Source: Aquabacterium sp029268225 (lineage in GTDB: Bacteria; Pseudomonadota; Gammaproteobacteria; Burkholderiales; Burkholderiaceae_C). From it: a stretch of 64,000 bases of DNA. The notes beneath the pieces are model-generated. The model searched no databases. It was not told the origin of the DNA and saw nothing but the letters and a program-made list of their open reading frames with translations. Position 1 is the stretch's first letter. Each line of letters opens with the position of its first letter. The stretch lies in NCBI RefSeq assembly GCF_037482285.1, contig NZ_JBBEYB010000001.1, positions 434,001 through 498,000 on the forward strand, in the 5' to 3' direction. Below, one piece after another: positions 45,953 through 55,498 of the stretch. The position numbers were made by a program, and so were the translations under genes.

Positions 45953-48900
45953 ATGTCACGTTTCTTCATTGATCGGCCCATCTTTGCGTGGGTGATCGCC
46001 CTCTTCATCCTGGTGTTCGGCGCGGTGGCGGTGACGCAACTGCCCGTGGCCCAGTACCCGACCGTGGCGCCGCCCTCGGTCGTCATCAGTGCGGTCTATC
46101 CTGGTGCCTCAGCCAAGACGCTAGACGAGGCCGTGGTCAACGTCATCGAGCAGGAGCTCAATGGCGCGCCGGGTCTGGCCTACATGGAGTCGGTCAGCCA
46201 GGCCAACGGCACCGCGGCCATCACGGTCACCTTTGAGTCCGGCACCAACATCGACCTGGCTCAGGTGGAGGTGCAAAACCGCCTCTCGCGCGCCACGCCG
46301 CGCCTGCCCAGTGCGGTGACGCAGCAGGGCGTGAAGGTCGAAAAGACCCGCAGCAACATCCTGATGTTCGTGATGCTGTCGTCCAGCAACCCGGCCTATG
46401 ACCCGGTGGCGCTGGGCGACTACGCCTCGCGCAACATCGTGCCCGAAATGCAGCGCGTGCCCGGCGTCGGTCAGGTCACCATGTTCGGCACCGAGCGTGC
46501 CATGCGCATCTGGGTCGACCCGGCCAAGCTGGTGTCCTACGGTCTGAGTGTGGCCGAGGTCAATGCGGCCATCCGTGCGCAGAACGCCCTGGTGCCCGCC
46601 GGGGGCCTGGGTGAGTTGCCCAACTTGAGCGAGCAGACCGTGTCGGCCACCGTGGTGGTGGCCGGTCAACTCACCAACGTGGAGCAGTTCGGCAACATCG
46701 TGCTGCGCGCCAAGGCCGACGGTTCGACCGTGCGTCTGAAAGACGTCGCACGGGTGGAGTTGGGGGCGCAAACGTACAGCGCCTATGCGCGCCTCAATGG
46801 CAAGCCTGCGCTGGGCATGGCCATCCAGCTCTCGCCCACGGGCAATGCGCTGGCCACCGCGAAGGCGGCCAAGGCGCGTCTGGAAGAGTTGCGCAAGTAC
46901 TTCCCGTCGGGCGTGGACTACTCGGTGCCCTACGACACCTCGGGCTTCATCGAGTTGTCCATCACCCAGGTCGTGCAGACCCTGGTGGAAGCCGTGATCC
47001 TGGTGTTCCTGGTGATGTTCCTGTTCTTGCAGAACTGGCGCTACACCCTGATCCCGACCCTGGTCGTGCCGGTGGCCCTGCTGGGCACCTTCGGGGTGAT
47101 GTCGGTGTTCGGCTTCTCCATCAACGTGCTGACCATGTTCGGCATGGTGCTGGCCATTGGTATCCTGGTGGACGACGCCATCGTGGTGGTCGAGAACGTC
47201 GAGCGCATCATGGTCGAAGAGGGGCTCTCGCCGCTGGCGGCCACCCGCAAGGCCATGGGCCAGATCAGTGGCGCCATCGTCGGCATCACCGTGGTGCTGG
47301 TGTCGGTGTTCATCCCGATGGCCTTCTTCTCCGGCTCGGTGGGCAACATCTACAAGCAGTTCTCGCTGTCGATGGTCGCCTCCATCCTGTTCTCGGCCTT
47401 CCTGGCCCTGACGCTGACCCCGGCCCTGTGCGCCACGCTGCTCAAGCCGGCCGCCGAGGATCACCATGAAAAGAAGGGTTTCTTTGGCTGGTTCAACCGC
47501 GCCTTCAGCTCGACCACGCATGGCTACGAAAGCTGGGCGGCCCGCCTGGTTCAGCGTGGCGGCCGCACCTTGATCATCTACGCCATCATCGTGGGGGCCG
47601 TGGGCTGGATGTACGTTCGCATGCCCACCTCCTTCCTGCCTGATGAAGATCAGGGCAGCCTGATCACCCTGGTGCAGTTGCCTGCCGGGGCCACGGCGCA
47701 GCGCACCGAGACCGTGATGAAGCAGGTGGAAGACTTCTACCTCAAGCAGTCCGAGGTCAAGTCGGTGGTGGGCGTGGTGGGCTTCAGCTTCTCGGGCTCC
47801 GGCCAGAACGCCGGTCTGGCTTTCGTGTCGCTGAAAGATCACCAGGAGCGCAAGGGCGACGCACACACGGCCCAGGCCCTGGCCAAGCGTGCCTTTGGGG
47901 CCTTGATGGGGGTGCGTGACGCCTTCATCTACCCCCTGGTGCCGCCGCCGATCATGGAGTTGGGCAACGCCACCGGCTTTGCCGTGCGTGTGCAAGACCG
48001 CGCCTCGCTGGGGCATGAAACCCTGCTGGCCGCTCGCAACCAGTTGCTGGGCATGGCGATGCAGAGCCCTATCCTGACGGGCCTGCGCCCCGAAGGTCTG
48101 GAAGACGCCCCGCAACTGCAGATCGACATCGACCGCGACAAGGCCAATGCCCTGGGCGTGGACTTTGGCTCGATCAGTGCCTCGTTGTCGTCCTCGCTGG
48201 GTTCGGCCTACATCAACGACTTCCCGAATGCCGGTCGCATGCAGCGCGTCATCGTTCAGGCCGACGCCAAGGACCGCATGCAGGCCGAAGACCTGCTGCG
48301 CATCAACGTGGTCAACAGCAGCGGCCAGAGTGTGCCCCTGTCGGCCTTTGCCACAACCCGCTGGGTGAGTGGACAGATGCAGGCCGTGCGCTACAACGGC
48401 TATCCGTCGATGCGCATCTCGGGCGCGGCGGCGCCGGGCTACAGCTCGGGCGACGCCATGGCCGAACTGCAGCGCCTGGCCGATCAGTTGCCAGCGGGCA
48501 TCGGCATTGAGTGGACGGGCCTGTCGCGTGAAGAGCGCCTGTCGGGCTCGCAAGCCACCATCTTGCTGGTGTTCTCGCTGCTGGCGGTGTTCCTGTGTCT
48601 GGCGGCTTTGTACGAAAGCTGGTCCATCCCGGTGGCCGTGCTGCTGGTCGTGCCGCTGGGCATCCTGGGCTCGCTGCTGGGTGCCAACCTGCGTGACATG
48701 CCCAACGACGTTTACTTCAAGGTTGGCCTGATCACCATCATCGGCCTGTCCGCGAAGAACGCCATCCTGATCATCGAGTTCGCCAAAGAGCTGCAGGAAA
48801 AGGGCATGAGCCTGATCGACGCCACATTGCGCGCCTGCCACCTGCGCTTCCGCCCGATCATCATGACCTCGCTGGCCTTCATCCTGGGCGTGCTGCCCCT

Positions 48901-49087
48901 GGTGCTGGCCTCCGGCCCCGGCTCGGCCAGCCAGCGTGCCATCGGCACCGGCGTGATGGGTGGCATGATCGCCGCCACGGTCCTCGCCGTGTTCTTTGTG
49001 CCCGTGTTCTTCGTGGTGGTGCGGCGTTTCTTCCCAGGCAAGCCCGCCGCTGCCCCTGCTTCCGATGTGGAGACCGCTCATGAATAA
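45953..49087 (+). CDS. acrB: RND multidrug efflux transporter, AcrB-like (HAE1)
   Basis: Proton-driven trimeric pump of the inner membrane. The 1044-residue product has the usual start MSRFFIDRPIFAWV, twelve predicted membrane segments, the proton-relay aspartates VDDA at D407 and D408 in TM4 (the same numbers as E. coli AcrB), and SAKNAILIIEFAKEL with the TM10 lysine near 935. Length matches the family (about 1,050). It lies 12 bases after the adaptor and overlaps the outer-membrane gene by 8 bases. Confidence 0.96.
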   Translation: MSRFFIDRPIFAWVIALFILVFGAVAVTQLPVAQYPTVAPPSVVISAVYPGASAKTLDEAVVNVIEQELNGAPGLAYMESVSQANGTAAITVTFESGTNIDLAQVEVQNRLSRATPRLPSAVTQQGVKVEKTRSNILMFVMLSSSNPAYDPVALGDYASRNIVPEMQRVPGVGQVTMFGTERAMRIWVDPAKLVSYGLSVAEVNAAIRAQNALVPAGGLGELPNLSEQTVSATVVVAGQLTNVEQFGNIVLRAKADGSTVRLKDVARVELGAQTYSAYARLNGKPALGMAIQLSPTGNALATAKAAKARLEELRKYFPSGVDYSVPYDTSGFIELSITQVVQTLVEAVILVFLVMFLFLQNWRYTLIPTLVVPVALLGTFGVMSVFGFSINVLTMFGMVLAIGILVDDAIVVVENVERIMVEEGLSPLAATRKAMGQISGAIVGITVVLVSVFIPMAFFSGSVGNIYKQFSLSMVASILFSAFLALTLTPALCATLLKPAAEDHHEKKGFFGWFNRAFSSTTHGYESWAARLVQRGGRTLIIYAIIVGAVGWMYVRMPTSFLPDEDQGSLITLVQLPAGATAQRTETVMKQVEDFYLKQSEVKSVVGVVGFSFSGSGQNAGLAFVSLKDHQERKGDAHTAQALAKRAFGALMGVRDAFIYPLVPPPIMELGNATGFAVRVQDRASLGHETLLAARNQLLGMAMQSPILTGLRPEGLEDAPQLQIDIDRDKANALGVDFGSISASLSSSLGSAYINDFPNAGRMQRVIVQADAKDRMQAEDLLRINVVNSSGQSVPLSAFATTRWVSGQMQAVRYNGYPSMRISGAAAPGYSSGDAMAELQRLADQLPAGIGIEWTGLSREERLSGSQATILLVFSLLAVFLCLAALYESWSIPVAVLLVVPLGILGSLLGANLRDMPNDVYFKVGLITIIGLSAKNAILIIEFAKELQEKGMSLIDATLRACHLRFRPIIMTSLAFILGVLPLVLASGPGSASQRAIGTGVMGGMIAATVLAVFFVPVFFVVVRRFFPGKPAAAPASDVETAHE

Positions 49088-50609
49088 GACCACCCGCCTG
49101 CTGCGCCCCGCCATCGCCATGGCGGCGCTGCTGAGCCTGGCTGCTTGCTCGCTCACGCCCGACTACCAGCGCCCGGCGCTGGCGGTGCCCGATCAGTTGC
49201 CGGTGCCCTCGGCGGCCGCCACGGCGTCGGCGCCTGCGTCCAAGTTGTCCGAACTGCCCTGGGCCACCTACTTCCCCGACGCCCGCCTGCAAGGCCTGAT
49301 CCGCCAGGCTTTGGATCAGAACCGTGACCTGCGCGTGGCCGTGCTCAACATCGAGCAGCTGCGGGCGGCCTACCAGATCCAGAACGCCGACCGTTTCCCG
49401 ACCCTCAATGGCGTCGTCAGCGGCAGCCGTGGACCGTCGAACACCCCGCCCAATGACCTGACCACCACCGTCACGGGTGGGGTGACGGTCTCCGCCTTCG
49501 AGCTCGACTTGTTCGGTCGTGTCAAGGCGCTCAGCGAGGCGGCAGCCGCCCAGGTGCTGGCCTCGGAAGAGGCGCGCAAGGCCGCCCACATCAGCCTGGT
49601 GGCCGCCGTGGCCAACAGCTACTACGCCCTGTGGGCCGACCGCTGGCAGCTTGCCTTGGCCGAGCAGACCCTGAAAACGCGGGAAGAGTCCTACAAGCTG
49701 CTCAAGCTCAAGTTCGACCACGGCGTGCTTAACGAGCTCGACCTGCGCTCCTCGCAGTCTCTGGTCGAGGCGGCGCGCGTGACCCGTGCCCAGGCGCAGC
49801 GCCAGTGGGCCCAGGACCTCAACGCCTTGAACCTGCTGCTGGGCTCGACCGCACCAGCCGATCTGCTGCCGCCCGTGCCGCAGATTGATGCCCAGGCCGT
49901 GGGCCGCAGCGCCGACACCCAGGCCGCCAGCCAGGCCGTGCTCGCCACCCTGTGGCCGGGTCTGAGCGAACTGCCTGTTGGCCTGTCGTCCGAGGTACTG
50001 CTGCAGCGCCCGGACATCGCGCAGGCCGAGCAACAGCTCATCGCCGCCAACGCCAACATCGGCGCGGCCCGTGCGGCACGCTTCCCGCGCATCAGTCTGA
50101 CGGCCAGCGCCGGCGTGGTCAGCGACTCGCTCTCGGGCCTGTTCGACGACGGCCGCAACGCCTGGAGTTTTGCTCCCTCCCTGAGCGTGCCAATCTTTGA
50201 CGCTGGCCGCGCCAAGGCCGGTGTGGCCGTGGCCGAGGTCAAGCGCGACATTGCCGTGGCCCAGTACGACAAGGCCGTGCAAACTGCCTTCAAGGAAGTC
50301 GCCGATGCCCTGGTGGCCCGCCGCAGCTACGCCGAACAGGCCGAAGCGCAGCTGGCCCAGGCCCAGGCCGAAGCGGCGCGCCTACGTCTGTCCACGCTGC
50401 GCTACGACACCGGTGTCGCCAGCCAACTCGACTTGCTCGATGCCCAGCGTGCCCTGTTCAACACCCAGCAGGCACTGATCGCGGCCCAGCTGGCGCGTCA
50501 GCAGGCCCACATTGGCGTCTACAAGGCCTTGGGTGGAGGCTGGGTGGCGCAGCAGCCAGGTGTGACGTCCGGTGCGACCACCGCGGCCGCTCAGCCCGTC
50601 ACGCCATAA
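49080..50609 (+). CDS. Outer-membrane efflux lipoprotein, OprM/NodT type
   Basis: Trimeric channel that completes the tripartite pump. The 509-residue product has a lipoprotein signal with lipobox LAAC (C23), the SLTPDYQRP start typical of NodT-family proteins, two OEP repeats with long helices (about 75-260 and 290-480), and LNLLLGS and FPRISLTASAG motifs. ATG 49080 lies within the last codons of acrB; in-frame codons upstream are acrB DNA. It ends 7 bases before the ubiA start. Confidence 0.93.
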   Translation: MNKTTRLLRPAIAMAALLSLAACSLTPDYQRPALAVPDQLPVPSAAATASAPASKLSELPWATYFPDARLQGLIRQALDQNRDLRVAVLNIEQLRAAYQIQNADRFPTLNGVVSGSRGPSNTPPNDLTTTVTGGVTVSAFELDLFGRVKALSEAAAAQVLASEEARKAAHISLVAAVANSYYALWADRWQLALAEQTLKTREESYKLLKLKFDHGVLNELDLRSSQSLVEAARVTRAQAQRQWAQDLNALNLLLGSTAPADLLPPVPQIDAQAVGRSADTQAASQAVLATLWPGLSELPVGLSSEVLLQRPDIAQAEQQLIAANANIGAARAARFPRISLTASAGVVSDSLSGLFDDGRNAWSFAPSLSVPIFDAGRAKAGVAVAEVKRDIAVAQYDKAVQTAFKEVADALVARRSYAEQAEAQLAQAQAEAARLRLSTLRYDTGVASQLDLLDAQRALFNTQQALIAAQLARQQAHIGVYKALGGGWVAQQPGVTSGATTAAAQPVTP

Positions 50610-50616
50610 TTCCGGT

Positions 50617-51501
50617 GTGAACACCGCCGCCACCCTGACCCTGCGCGACCGCTGGTCGCTCTACCTCGACCTGATCCGCTGGGACCGCCCTCAGGGCTGG
50701 CTGCTCTTGCTGTGGCCCACCCTGATGGCCTTGTGGATCGCTGCGCAAGGTTTTCCGGGCTGGCACCTGCTGGCGGTCTTCACGGCCGGCACCATCCTGA
50801 TGCGCAGTGCTGGCTGCGCCGTCAACGACTTCGCCGACAAGGACTTTGACCGCCACGTCGAGCGCACCGCCCAGCGCCCGCTCACCAGTGGCCGCATCTC
50901 CGTCAAGGAGGTCGTCCTCATCGGTGTGGTGCTGGCGCTGATCTCGTTCGCGCTGGTGCTCACCACCAACGCTTACACGGTGACGCTGTCCTTCGGGGCG
51001 CTGGCCGTCACCATCGTCTACCCCTTCACCAAGCGCTTCTTCGCCATGCCGCAGGCGGTGCTGGGCGTGGCCTACGCCTTCGGCATCCCGATGGCCTTCA
51101 CGGCCGTGCGCAACGAGGTCCCGCCGGTGATGTGGTGGCTGCTGGCCGGCAAGCTGGCCTGGGTCATTGCCTACGACACCGAGTACGCCATGGTCGACCG
51201 CAACGACGACCTCAAGATCGGCATCCGCACCTCGGCCATCACGCTGGGGCGCTTCGATGTGGCGGGGGTCATGACGCTGTACGCGCTCTGCATCGCCTCC
51301 TGGTGGCAAGCGGGGCAGTTGGCGGGCCTGGGCTGGGTCTACGACCTGTCCCTGGTGGTGGCCGCGGCTCAGGCGCTGTACCACTTCACGCTCATCAAAG
51401 GCCGTGAACGTCTGGCCTGTTTCAAGGCCTTCCGCCTCAACCACTGGCTGGGCTTCAGCGTGTGGGTGGGCGTGGCCGCCGATCTGGCGTTGCGCGGTTG
51501 A
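50617..51501 (+). CDS. ubiA: 4-hydroxybenzoate octaprenyltransferase UbiA
   Basis: Membrane prenyltransferase that joins the polyprenyl tail to 4-hydroxybenzoate in ubiquinone synthesis. The 294-residue product has about nine membrane segments and both aspartate-rich motifs, NDFADKDFD and the later DRNDDLKIG, with the LIRWDRPQGWLLLLWPT start. I place the start at GTG 50617; no strong Shine-Dalgarno is seen, so the start is less sure than the call. It follows the efflux gene closely but is unrelated in function. Confidence 0.94.
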   Translation: MNTAATLTLRDRWSLYLDLIRWDRPQGWLLLLWPTLMALWIAAQGFPGWHLLAVFTAGTILMRSAGCAVNDFADKDFDRHVERTAQRPLTSGRISVKEVVLIGVVLALISFALVLTTNAYTVTLSFGALAVTIVYPFTKRFFAMPQAVLGVAYAFGIPMAFTAVRNEVPPVMWWLLAGKLAWVIAYDTEYAMVDRNDDLKIGIRTSAITLGRFDVAGVMTLYALCIASWWQAGQLAGLGWVYDLSLVVAAAQALYHFTLIKGRERLACFKAFRLNHWLGFSVWVGVAADLALRG

Positions 51502-51547
51502 TCACGGCCCACGGGCATCGGCACAGACTCATGCCTTGGTGAGCAGA

Positions 51548-51571
51548 CCGTGGGCGTCATGTCACCCACGG
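51548..51571. terminator. Hairpin between convergent ubiA and proC
   Basis: CCGTGGG (51548-51554) pairs with CCCACGG (51565-51571) around a 10-base loop in the convergent gap. No T-run follows on either strand, so it is a possible transcript end or 3' stabiliser rather than a clear intrinsic terminator. Confidence 0.4.
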
Positions 51572-51598
51572 AAGATGGCGCTCAGGCCACGCTCAAGG

Positions 51599-52417
51599 TC
51601 AGCGGCCGAACTCGTCGCCCAATTCGGCTGCACGCTGTTGCGCCGCCCGCATCGCGGCCACGAACGCGTCTTTCACGCCAGCCGACTCCAGATGGGTCAG
51701 CGCCGCATACGTGGTGCCGCCCTTGGAGGTCACGCGCTCACGCAACACCGACGGGCTCACGTCCGACTGCTGTGCCAAGGCGGTCGAGCCCGCAAACGTG
51801 GCCTGGGCCAGCAAGCGACCTTGCTCGGCGCTCAGGCCCATGTCCTGTGCGGCCTGCATCATGGCCTCGATGAAATAGAACACATAGGCCGGGCCCGAGC
51901 CCGACAAGGCGGTCACCGCGTCCAGATCGGCTTCTTGCGCCACCCACAGGTGCGCGCCGGTAGAGCGCACCATGTCTTCAATGGCCGCCCGTTCGTCGGC
52001 ACTGACTTCGGCGCGGGCGAACAAGCCCGTCATGCCCTGGCCCACCAGCGCCGGTGTGTTCGGCATGGCGCGCACGATGCGCGGCGTGCCCAGCAGGCGG
52101 GCGATGTCGTCGGTGCGCAGGCCGGCCATCACGCTGTAGTGCAGGGCCTGTCCGGTCAACGGGGCATAGCTTTGCGCCGCGTCCTTGAACTGCTGAGGCT
52201 TGACGGCCCACACCACGGTGCGTGCCGTGCGCAGGGCCTCGTCCGGGCCGGCGGCCGTCTGCAAACCCAAGGTGTCGGTCAGGCGCTGACGCTGTTCGGC
52301 CACCGGATCGATGACCAGGATGCTGGCGGGGGCCGTGCCTTGGCGCAACAGGCCGCCGATGATGGCAGTGGCCATGTTGCCGCCGCCGATGAATGCGATG
52401 TCGATGGAGGTGCTCAT
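51599..52417 (-). CDS. proC: Pyrroline-5-carboxylate reductase ProC
   Basis: Final step of proline synthesis, using NAD(P)H. The 272-residue product has the Rossmann start IAFIGGGNMATAIIGGL, VVWAVKPQQF, RAMPNTPALVGQGM and the C-terminal SGSGPAYVF and VTSKGGTTYAAL motifs typical of ProC. ATG 52417 is chosen because the Rossmann fold begins immediately after it; in-frame ATGs lie a few codons upstream. It follows yggS on the same strand with 58 bases between, a common pairing. Confidence 0.95.
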   Translation of the reverse strand: MSTSIDIAFIGGGNMATAIIGGLLRQGTAPASILVIDPVAEQRQRLTDTLGLQTAAGPDEALRTARTVVWAVKPQQFKDAAQSYAPLTGQALHYSVMAGLRTDDIARLLGTPRIVRAMPNTPALVGQGMTGLFARAEVSADERAAIEDMVRSTGAHLWVAQEADLDAVTALSGSGPAYVFYFIEAMMQAAQDMGLSAEQGRLLAQATFAGSTALAQQSDVSPSVLRERVTSKGGTTYAALTHLESAGVKDAFVAAMRAAQQRAAELGDEFGR

Positions 52418-52475
52418 GACCGTCATCATGCCGCAATCGTGACCCACTCCGGCGTGGCCCCGACGCAGGTCGACC

Positions 52476-53162
52476 TCAACGCTGACCAAACAACGCCGTG
52501 CCCACCCGCACCATGGTCGAGCCCTGCGCCACCGCGGCTTCCAGGTCGGCGCTCATGCCCATCGACAAGACGTCCAGCGGCAAGCCCGCCGTCCGCAGTT
52601 GCTCGAACACCACGCGCACCTGAGCCAGGGCTTCCGCCTGCACGGCTGGGTCGGGCGAGGGGGCGGGCAGGGCCATCACGCCTCGCAACTGCAGGCGGGG
52701 CAGGGCGGCGACAGCCTGCGCCAGGGCCAGCGCCTCACCCGGCGCCACCCCGCTCTTGCTTTCCTCGCCACTGGTGTTCACCTGAATGCACACCTGCAAG
52801 GGCGGCAGATGCGCCGGGCGCTGCTCACTCAGGCGCTGTGCAATCTTGAGCCGGTCCACGCTCTGCACCCAGTCAAAGTGCTCGGCCACCACGCGGGTCT
52901 TGTTGCTTTGCAGCGGGCCAATCAGGTGCCAGGTGATCTGCTCACGCAGGTCGGCCAGCTCGGCAATCTTGTCGAGCGCCTCTTGCACATAGTTCTCGCC
53001 AAACCAGCGTTGGCCGGCGTGAAATGCGTCGCGCACTGTTACGGCTGGAAACGTTTTGCTCACCGCGAGCAGCGTGACACTGTCGGCTGGACGCCCCGTT
53101 TGAGCACACGCTGCCTGAATCCGGTTTCGTACGAGTTGCAGGTTGTTCGCGATCGTCGCCAT
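52476..53162 (-). CDS. yggS: PLP homeostasis protein, YggS/PLPBP family
   Basis: Binds pyridoxal phosphate and balances PLP and amino-acid pools; it has no known enzymatic activity. The 228-residue product has the PLP lysine in LLAVSKTFP (K36), FGENYVQEALDK, WHLIGPLQSNK and LSMGMSADLEAAVAQGSTMVRVG, the family signature near the C-terminus. Its start lies 36 bases from the divergent pilT start, so the two promoters are packed into a very short region. It precedes proC. Confidence 0.95.
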   Translation of the reverse strand: MATIANNLQLVRNRIQAACAQTGRPADSVTLLAVSKTFPAVTVRDAFHAGQRWFGENYVQEALDKIAELADLREQITWHLIGPLQSNKTRVVAEHFDWVQSVDRLKIAQRLSEQRPAHLPPLQVCIQVNTSGEESKSGVAPGEALALAQAVAALPRLQLRGVMALPAPSPDPAVQAEALAQVRVVFEQLRTAGLPLDVLSMGMSADLEAAVAQGSTMVRVGTALFGQR

Positions 53163-53198
53163 AATGGGTCTGTAACGAATGACAGGTCGACATCATCC

Positions 53199-54242
53199 AT
53201 GGATATCACCCAACTGCTGGCCTTCTCGGTCAAAAACAAGGCATCTGACCTCCACTTGTCGGCAGGCCTGCCTCCCATGATCCGGGTGAACGGCGACGTG
53301 CGCCGCATCAACGTCGATGCGCTGGACCACAAGCAGGTCCACGAAATGATGTACGACATCATGAACGACGCCCAGCGCAAGCACTTCGAAGAGACGCTGG
53401 AGTGCGACTTCTCGTTCGAAATCCAGGGCTTGGCGCGTTTCCGCGTCAACGCCTTCAACCAGAACCGCGGCGCTGGCGCCGTGTTCCGGACCATTCCGTC
53501 CAAGATCCTGACGCTCGAGCAGCTCAACGCGCCCAAGATCTTCGGCGACCTCGCGCTCAAGCCGCGCGGCCTGGTTCTGGTCACCGGCCCGACCGGTTCG
53601 GGCAAGTCCACCACGCTGGCCGCCATGGTGAACCACCTCAACGAAACCGAATACGGTCACATCCTCACGGTGGAAGACCCGATCGAATTCGTGCACGAGG
53701 CCAAGAAGTGCCTGATCAACCAGCGCGAAGTCGGCCCGCACACCATGAGCTTCTCGAACGCCCTGCGTTCAGCCCTGCGTGAAGACCCGGACTGCATCCT
53801 GGTGGGCGAATTGCGTGACTTGGAGACCATCCGCCTGGCCCTGACCGCCGCCGAAACCGGCCACTTGGTGTTCGGCACCCTGCACACCTCCAGCGCCGCC
53901 AAGACCATCGACCGCGTGGTCGACGTCTTCCCCGCCGCCGAAAAGGAAATGGTGCGCGCCATGCTGTCGGAATCGCTGCAGGCCGTCATCTCGCAAACGC
54001 TGTGCAAGATCAAGGACGGCAGCGGCCGCGTCGCTGCCCACGAGATCATGATCGGCACCTCGGCCATCCGCAACCTGATCCGCGAAAACAAGATCGCCCA
54101 GATGTACTCAGCCATCCAGACCGGCAGTGGCCAGGGCATGCAGACCCTCGACCAGAACCTGGCCGACCTGGTGCGTCGCAACATCATCTCGCCGGCCGAG
54201 GCCCGTTCCAAGGCCAAGATCCCCGAGAACTTCCCGGGTTGA
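53199..54242 (+). CDS. pilT: Type IV pilus retraction ATPase PilT
   Basis: Hexameric cytoplasmic ATPase that depolymerises type IV pili, powering twitching and DNA uptake. The 347-residue product has Walker A GPTGSGKS (130-137), the Asp box TVEDPIEFVHE, the His box HLVFGTLHTSSA and the PilT-specific AIRNLIRENK motif near the C-terminus that is needed for retraction. The start is ATG 53199; in-frame codons upstream run antisense through yggS. It is followed 60 bases later by pilU. Confidence 0.97.
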   Translation: MDITQLLAFSVKNKASDLHLSAGLPPMIRVNGDVRRINVDALDHKQVHEMMYDIMNDAQRKHFEETLECDFSFEIQGLARFRVNAFNQNRGAGAVFRTIPSKILTLEQLNAPKIFGDLALKPRGLVLVTGPTGSGKSTTLAAMVNHLNETEYGHILTVEDPIEFVHEAKKCLINQREVGPHTMSFSNALRSALREDPDCILVGELRDLETIRLALTAAETGHLVFGTLHTSSAAKTIDRVVDVFPAAEKEMVRAMLSESLQAVISQTLCKIKDGSGRVAAHEIMIGTSAIRNLIRENKIAQMYSAIQTGSGQGMQTLDQNLADLVRRNIISPAEARSKAKIPENFPG

Positions 54243-54302
54243 TCCCCTGGCGAACCACACGCACGCGGCCTTTCACCGACCCCACAAAATCAGGACACCA
54301 CC

Positions 54303-55439
54303 ATGGAACGCGACCAGGCATCCAAATTCATCAACGACCTGCTCAAACTCCTGATTTCGCGGGGCGGCTCCGACCTCTTCCTGACGGCTGAATTCCCGCC
54401 CGCCATCAAGGTTGACGGCAAGATCAACAAGGTCTCGCCCCAGCCCTTGTCCGGCTCGCACACCATGGCCCTGGCGCGTTCGATCATGAACGACAAGCAG
54501 GCCGCCGAGTTCGAACGCACCAAGGAGTGCAACTTCGCGATCGCGCCCACGGGCATCGGCCGTTTCCGCGTCAACACCTACATCCAGCAAGGCCAGGTTG
54601 GCATCGTGCTGCGGGTCATCCCGGCGCACCTGCCCACCATTGACGGTCTGGGTCTGCCCCTGATCCTCAAGGACGTGGCCATGGCCAAGCGCGGCCTGGT
54701 CATCTTCGTGGGGGGCACCGGCTCCGGTAAGTCCACCTCGCTGGCGGCCATGGTGGACCACCGCAACGAGAACTCCTACGGTCACATCATCACCGTCGAA
54801 GACCCGATCGAATTCGTGCATCCGCACAAGAACTGCATCGTCTCGCAGCGCGAAATCGGCATCGACACCGAAGGCTGGGAACAGGCGCTCAAGAACACCC
54901 TGCGCCAGGCCCCGGACGTCATCCTGATGGGTGAAATCCGCGACCGCGAGACCATGGAACACGCCATCCAGTTCTCTGAAACCGGTCACCTGTGCATGGC
55001 CACCCTGCACGCCAACAGCGCCAACCAGGCACTCGACCGCATCATCAACTTCTTCCCCGAAGACCGCCGCGACCAGCTGCTGATGGACCTGTCGCTGAAC
55101 CTGCGCGCCCTGGTTTCGCAGCGCCTGCTGCCGCGCGAAGCCGGCAAGGGCCGGATCGCCGCGGTGGAAGTGATGCTCAACTCGCCGCTGATCGCCGATC
55201 TGATCTTCAAGGGCTCGGTGGGCGAGATCAAGGAGATCATGAAGAAGTCGCGCGAGCTGGGCATGCAGACCTTCGACCAGGCGCTGTTCGACCTCTACGA
55301 GAGCAATTACGTCAGTTACGAAGATGCGCTGCGCAACGCCGACTCGCTCAACGACCTTCGCCTGCAGATCAAGTTGCACAGCCAGCGTGCCCGCAATCAA
55401 GACCTGTCGGCCGGCACCGAGCACTTCCAGATCGTCTGA
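54303..55439 (+). CDS. pilU: Type IV pilus retraction accessory ATPase PilU
   Basis: PilT-like ATPase that assists PilT-dependent retraction. The 378-residue product has Walker A GGTGSGKS (127-134), TVEDPIEFVHPHKNC, HLCMATLHANSANQALDRI and a C-terminal tail of about 30 residues longer than PilT, ending with a Gln/Arg-rich stretch. The second copy following pilT, and the lack of the AIRNLIRE motif, mark it as PilU. No other pilus genes are in the window. Confidence 0.95.
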   Translation: MERDQASKFINDLLKLLISRGGSDLFLTAEFPPAIKVDGKINKVSPQPLSGSHTMALARSIMNDKQAAEFERTKECNFAIAPTGIGRFRVNTYIQQGQVGIVLRVIPAHLPTIDGLGLPLILKDVAMAKRGLVIFVGGTGSGKSTSLAAMVDHRNENSYGHIITVEDPIEFVHPHKNCIVSQREIGIDTEGWEQALKNTLRQAPDVILMGEIRDRETMEHAIQFSETGHLCMATLHANSANQALDRIINFFPEDRRDQLLMDLSLNLRALVSQRLLPREAGKGRIAAVEVMLNSPLIADLIFKGSVGEIKEIMKKSRELGMQTFDQALFDLYESNYVSYEDALRNADSLNDLRLQIKLHSQRARNQDLSAGTEHFQIV

Positions 55440-55475
55440 TCGGGCGCGGTCGGCCTGGGTGTGTCTGACACAATC

Positions 55476-55496
55476 GGCTCTCCAACTCGGAGAGCC
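55476..55496 (+). promoter_or_regulatory. Hairpin that sequesters the ribosome binding site of the next gene
   Basis: GGCTCTCC (55476-55483) pairs perfectly with GGAGAGCC (55489-55496) around AACTC. The 3' arm contains GGAGAG, the only Shine-Dalgarno-like sequence before the ATG at 55499. The stem ends two bases before that start codon. No T-run follows, so it is not a standard terminator for pilU. Confidence 0.65.
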
Positions 55497-55498
55497 CG

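Noticed and set aside
46121..49156. Open frame of 1011 codons antisense to the RND pump gene
   Set aside because: It is the complement of acrB in high-GC DNA, with His/Gly/Gln-rich composition typical of antisense frames and no recognisable domain.
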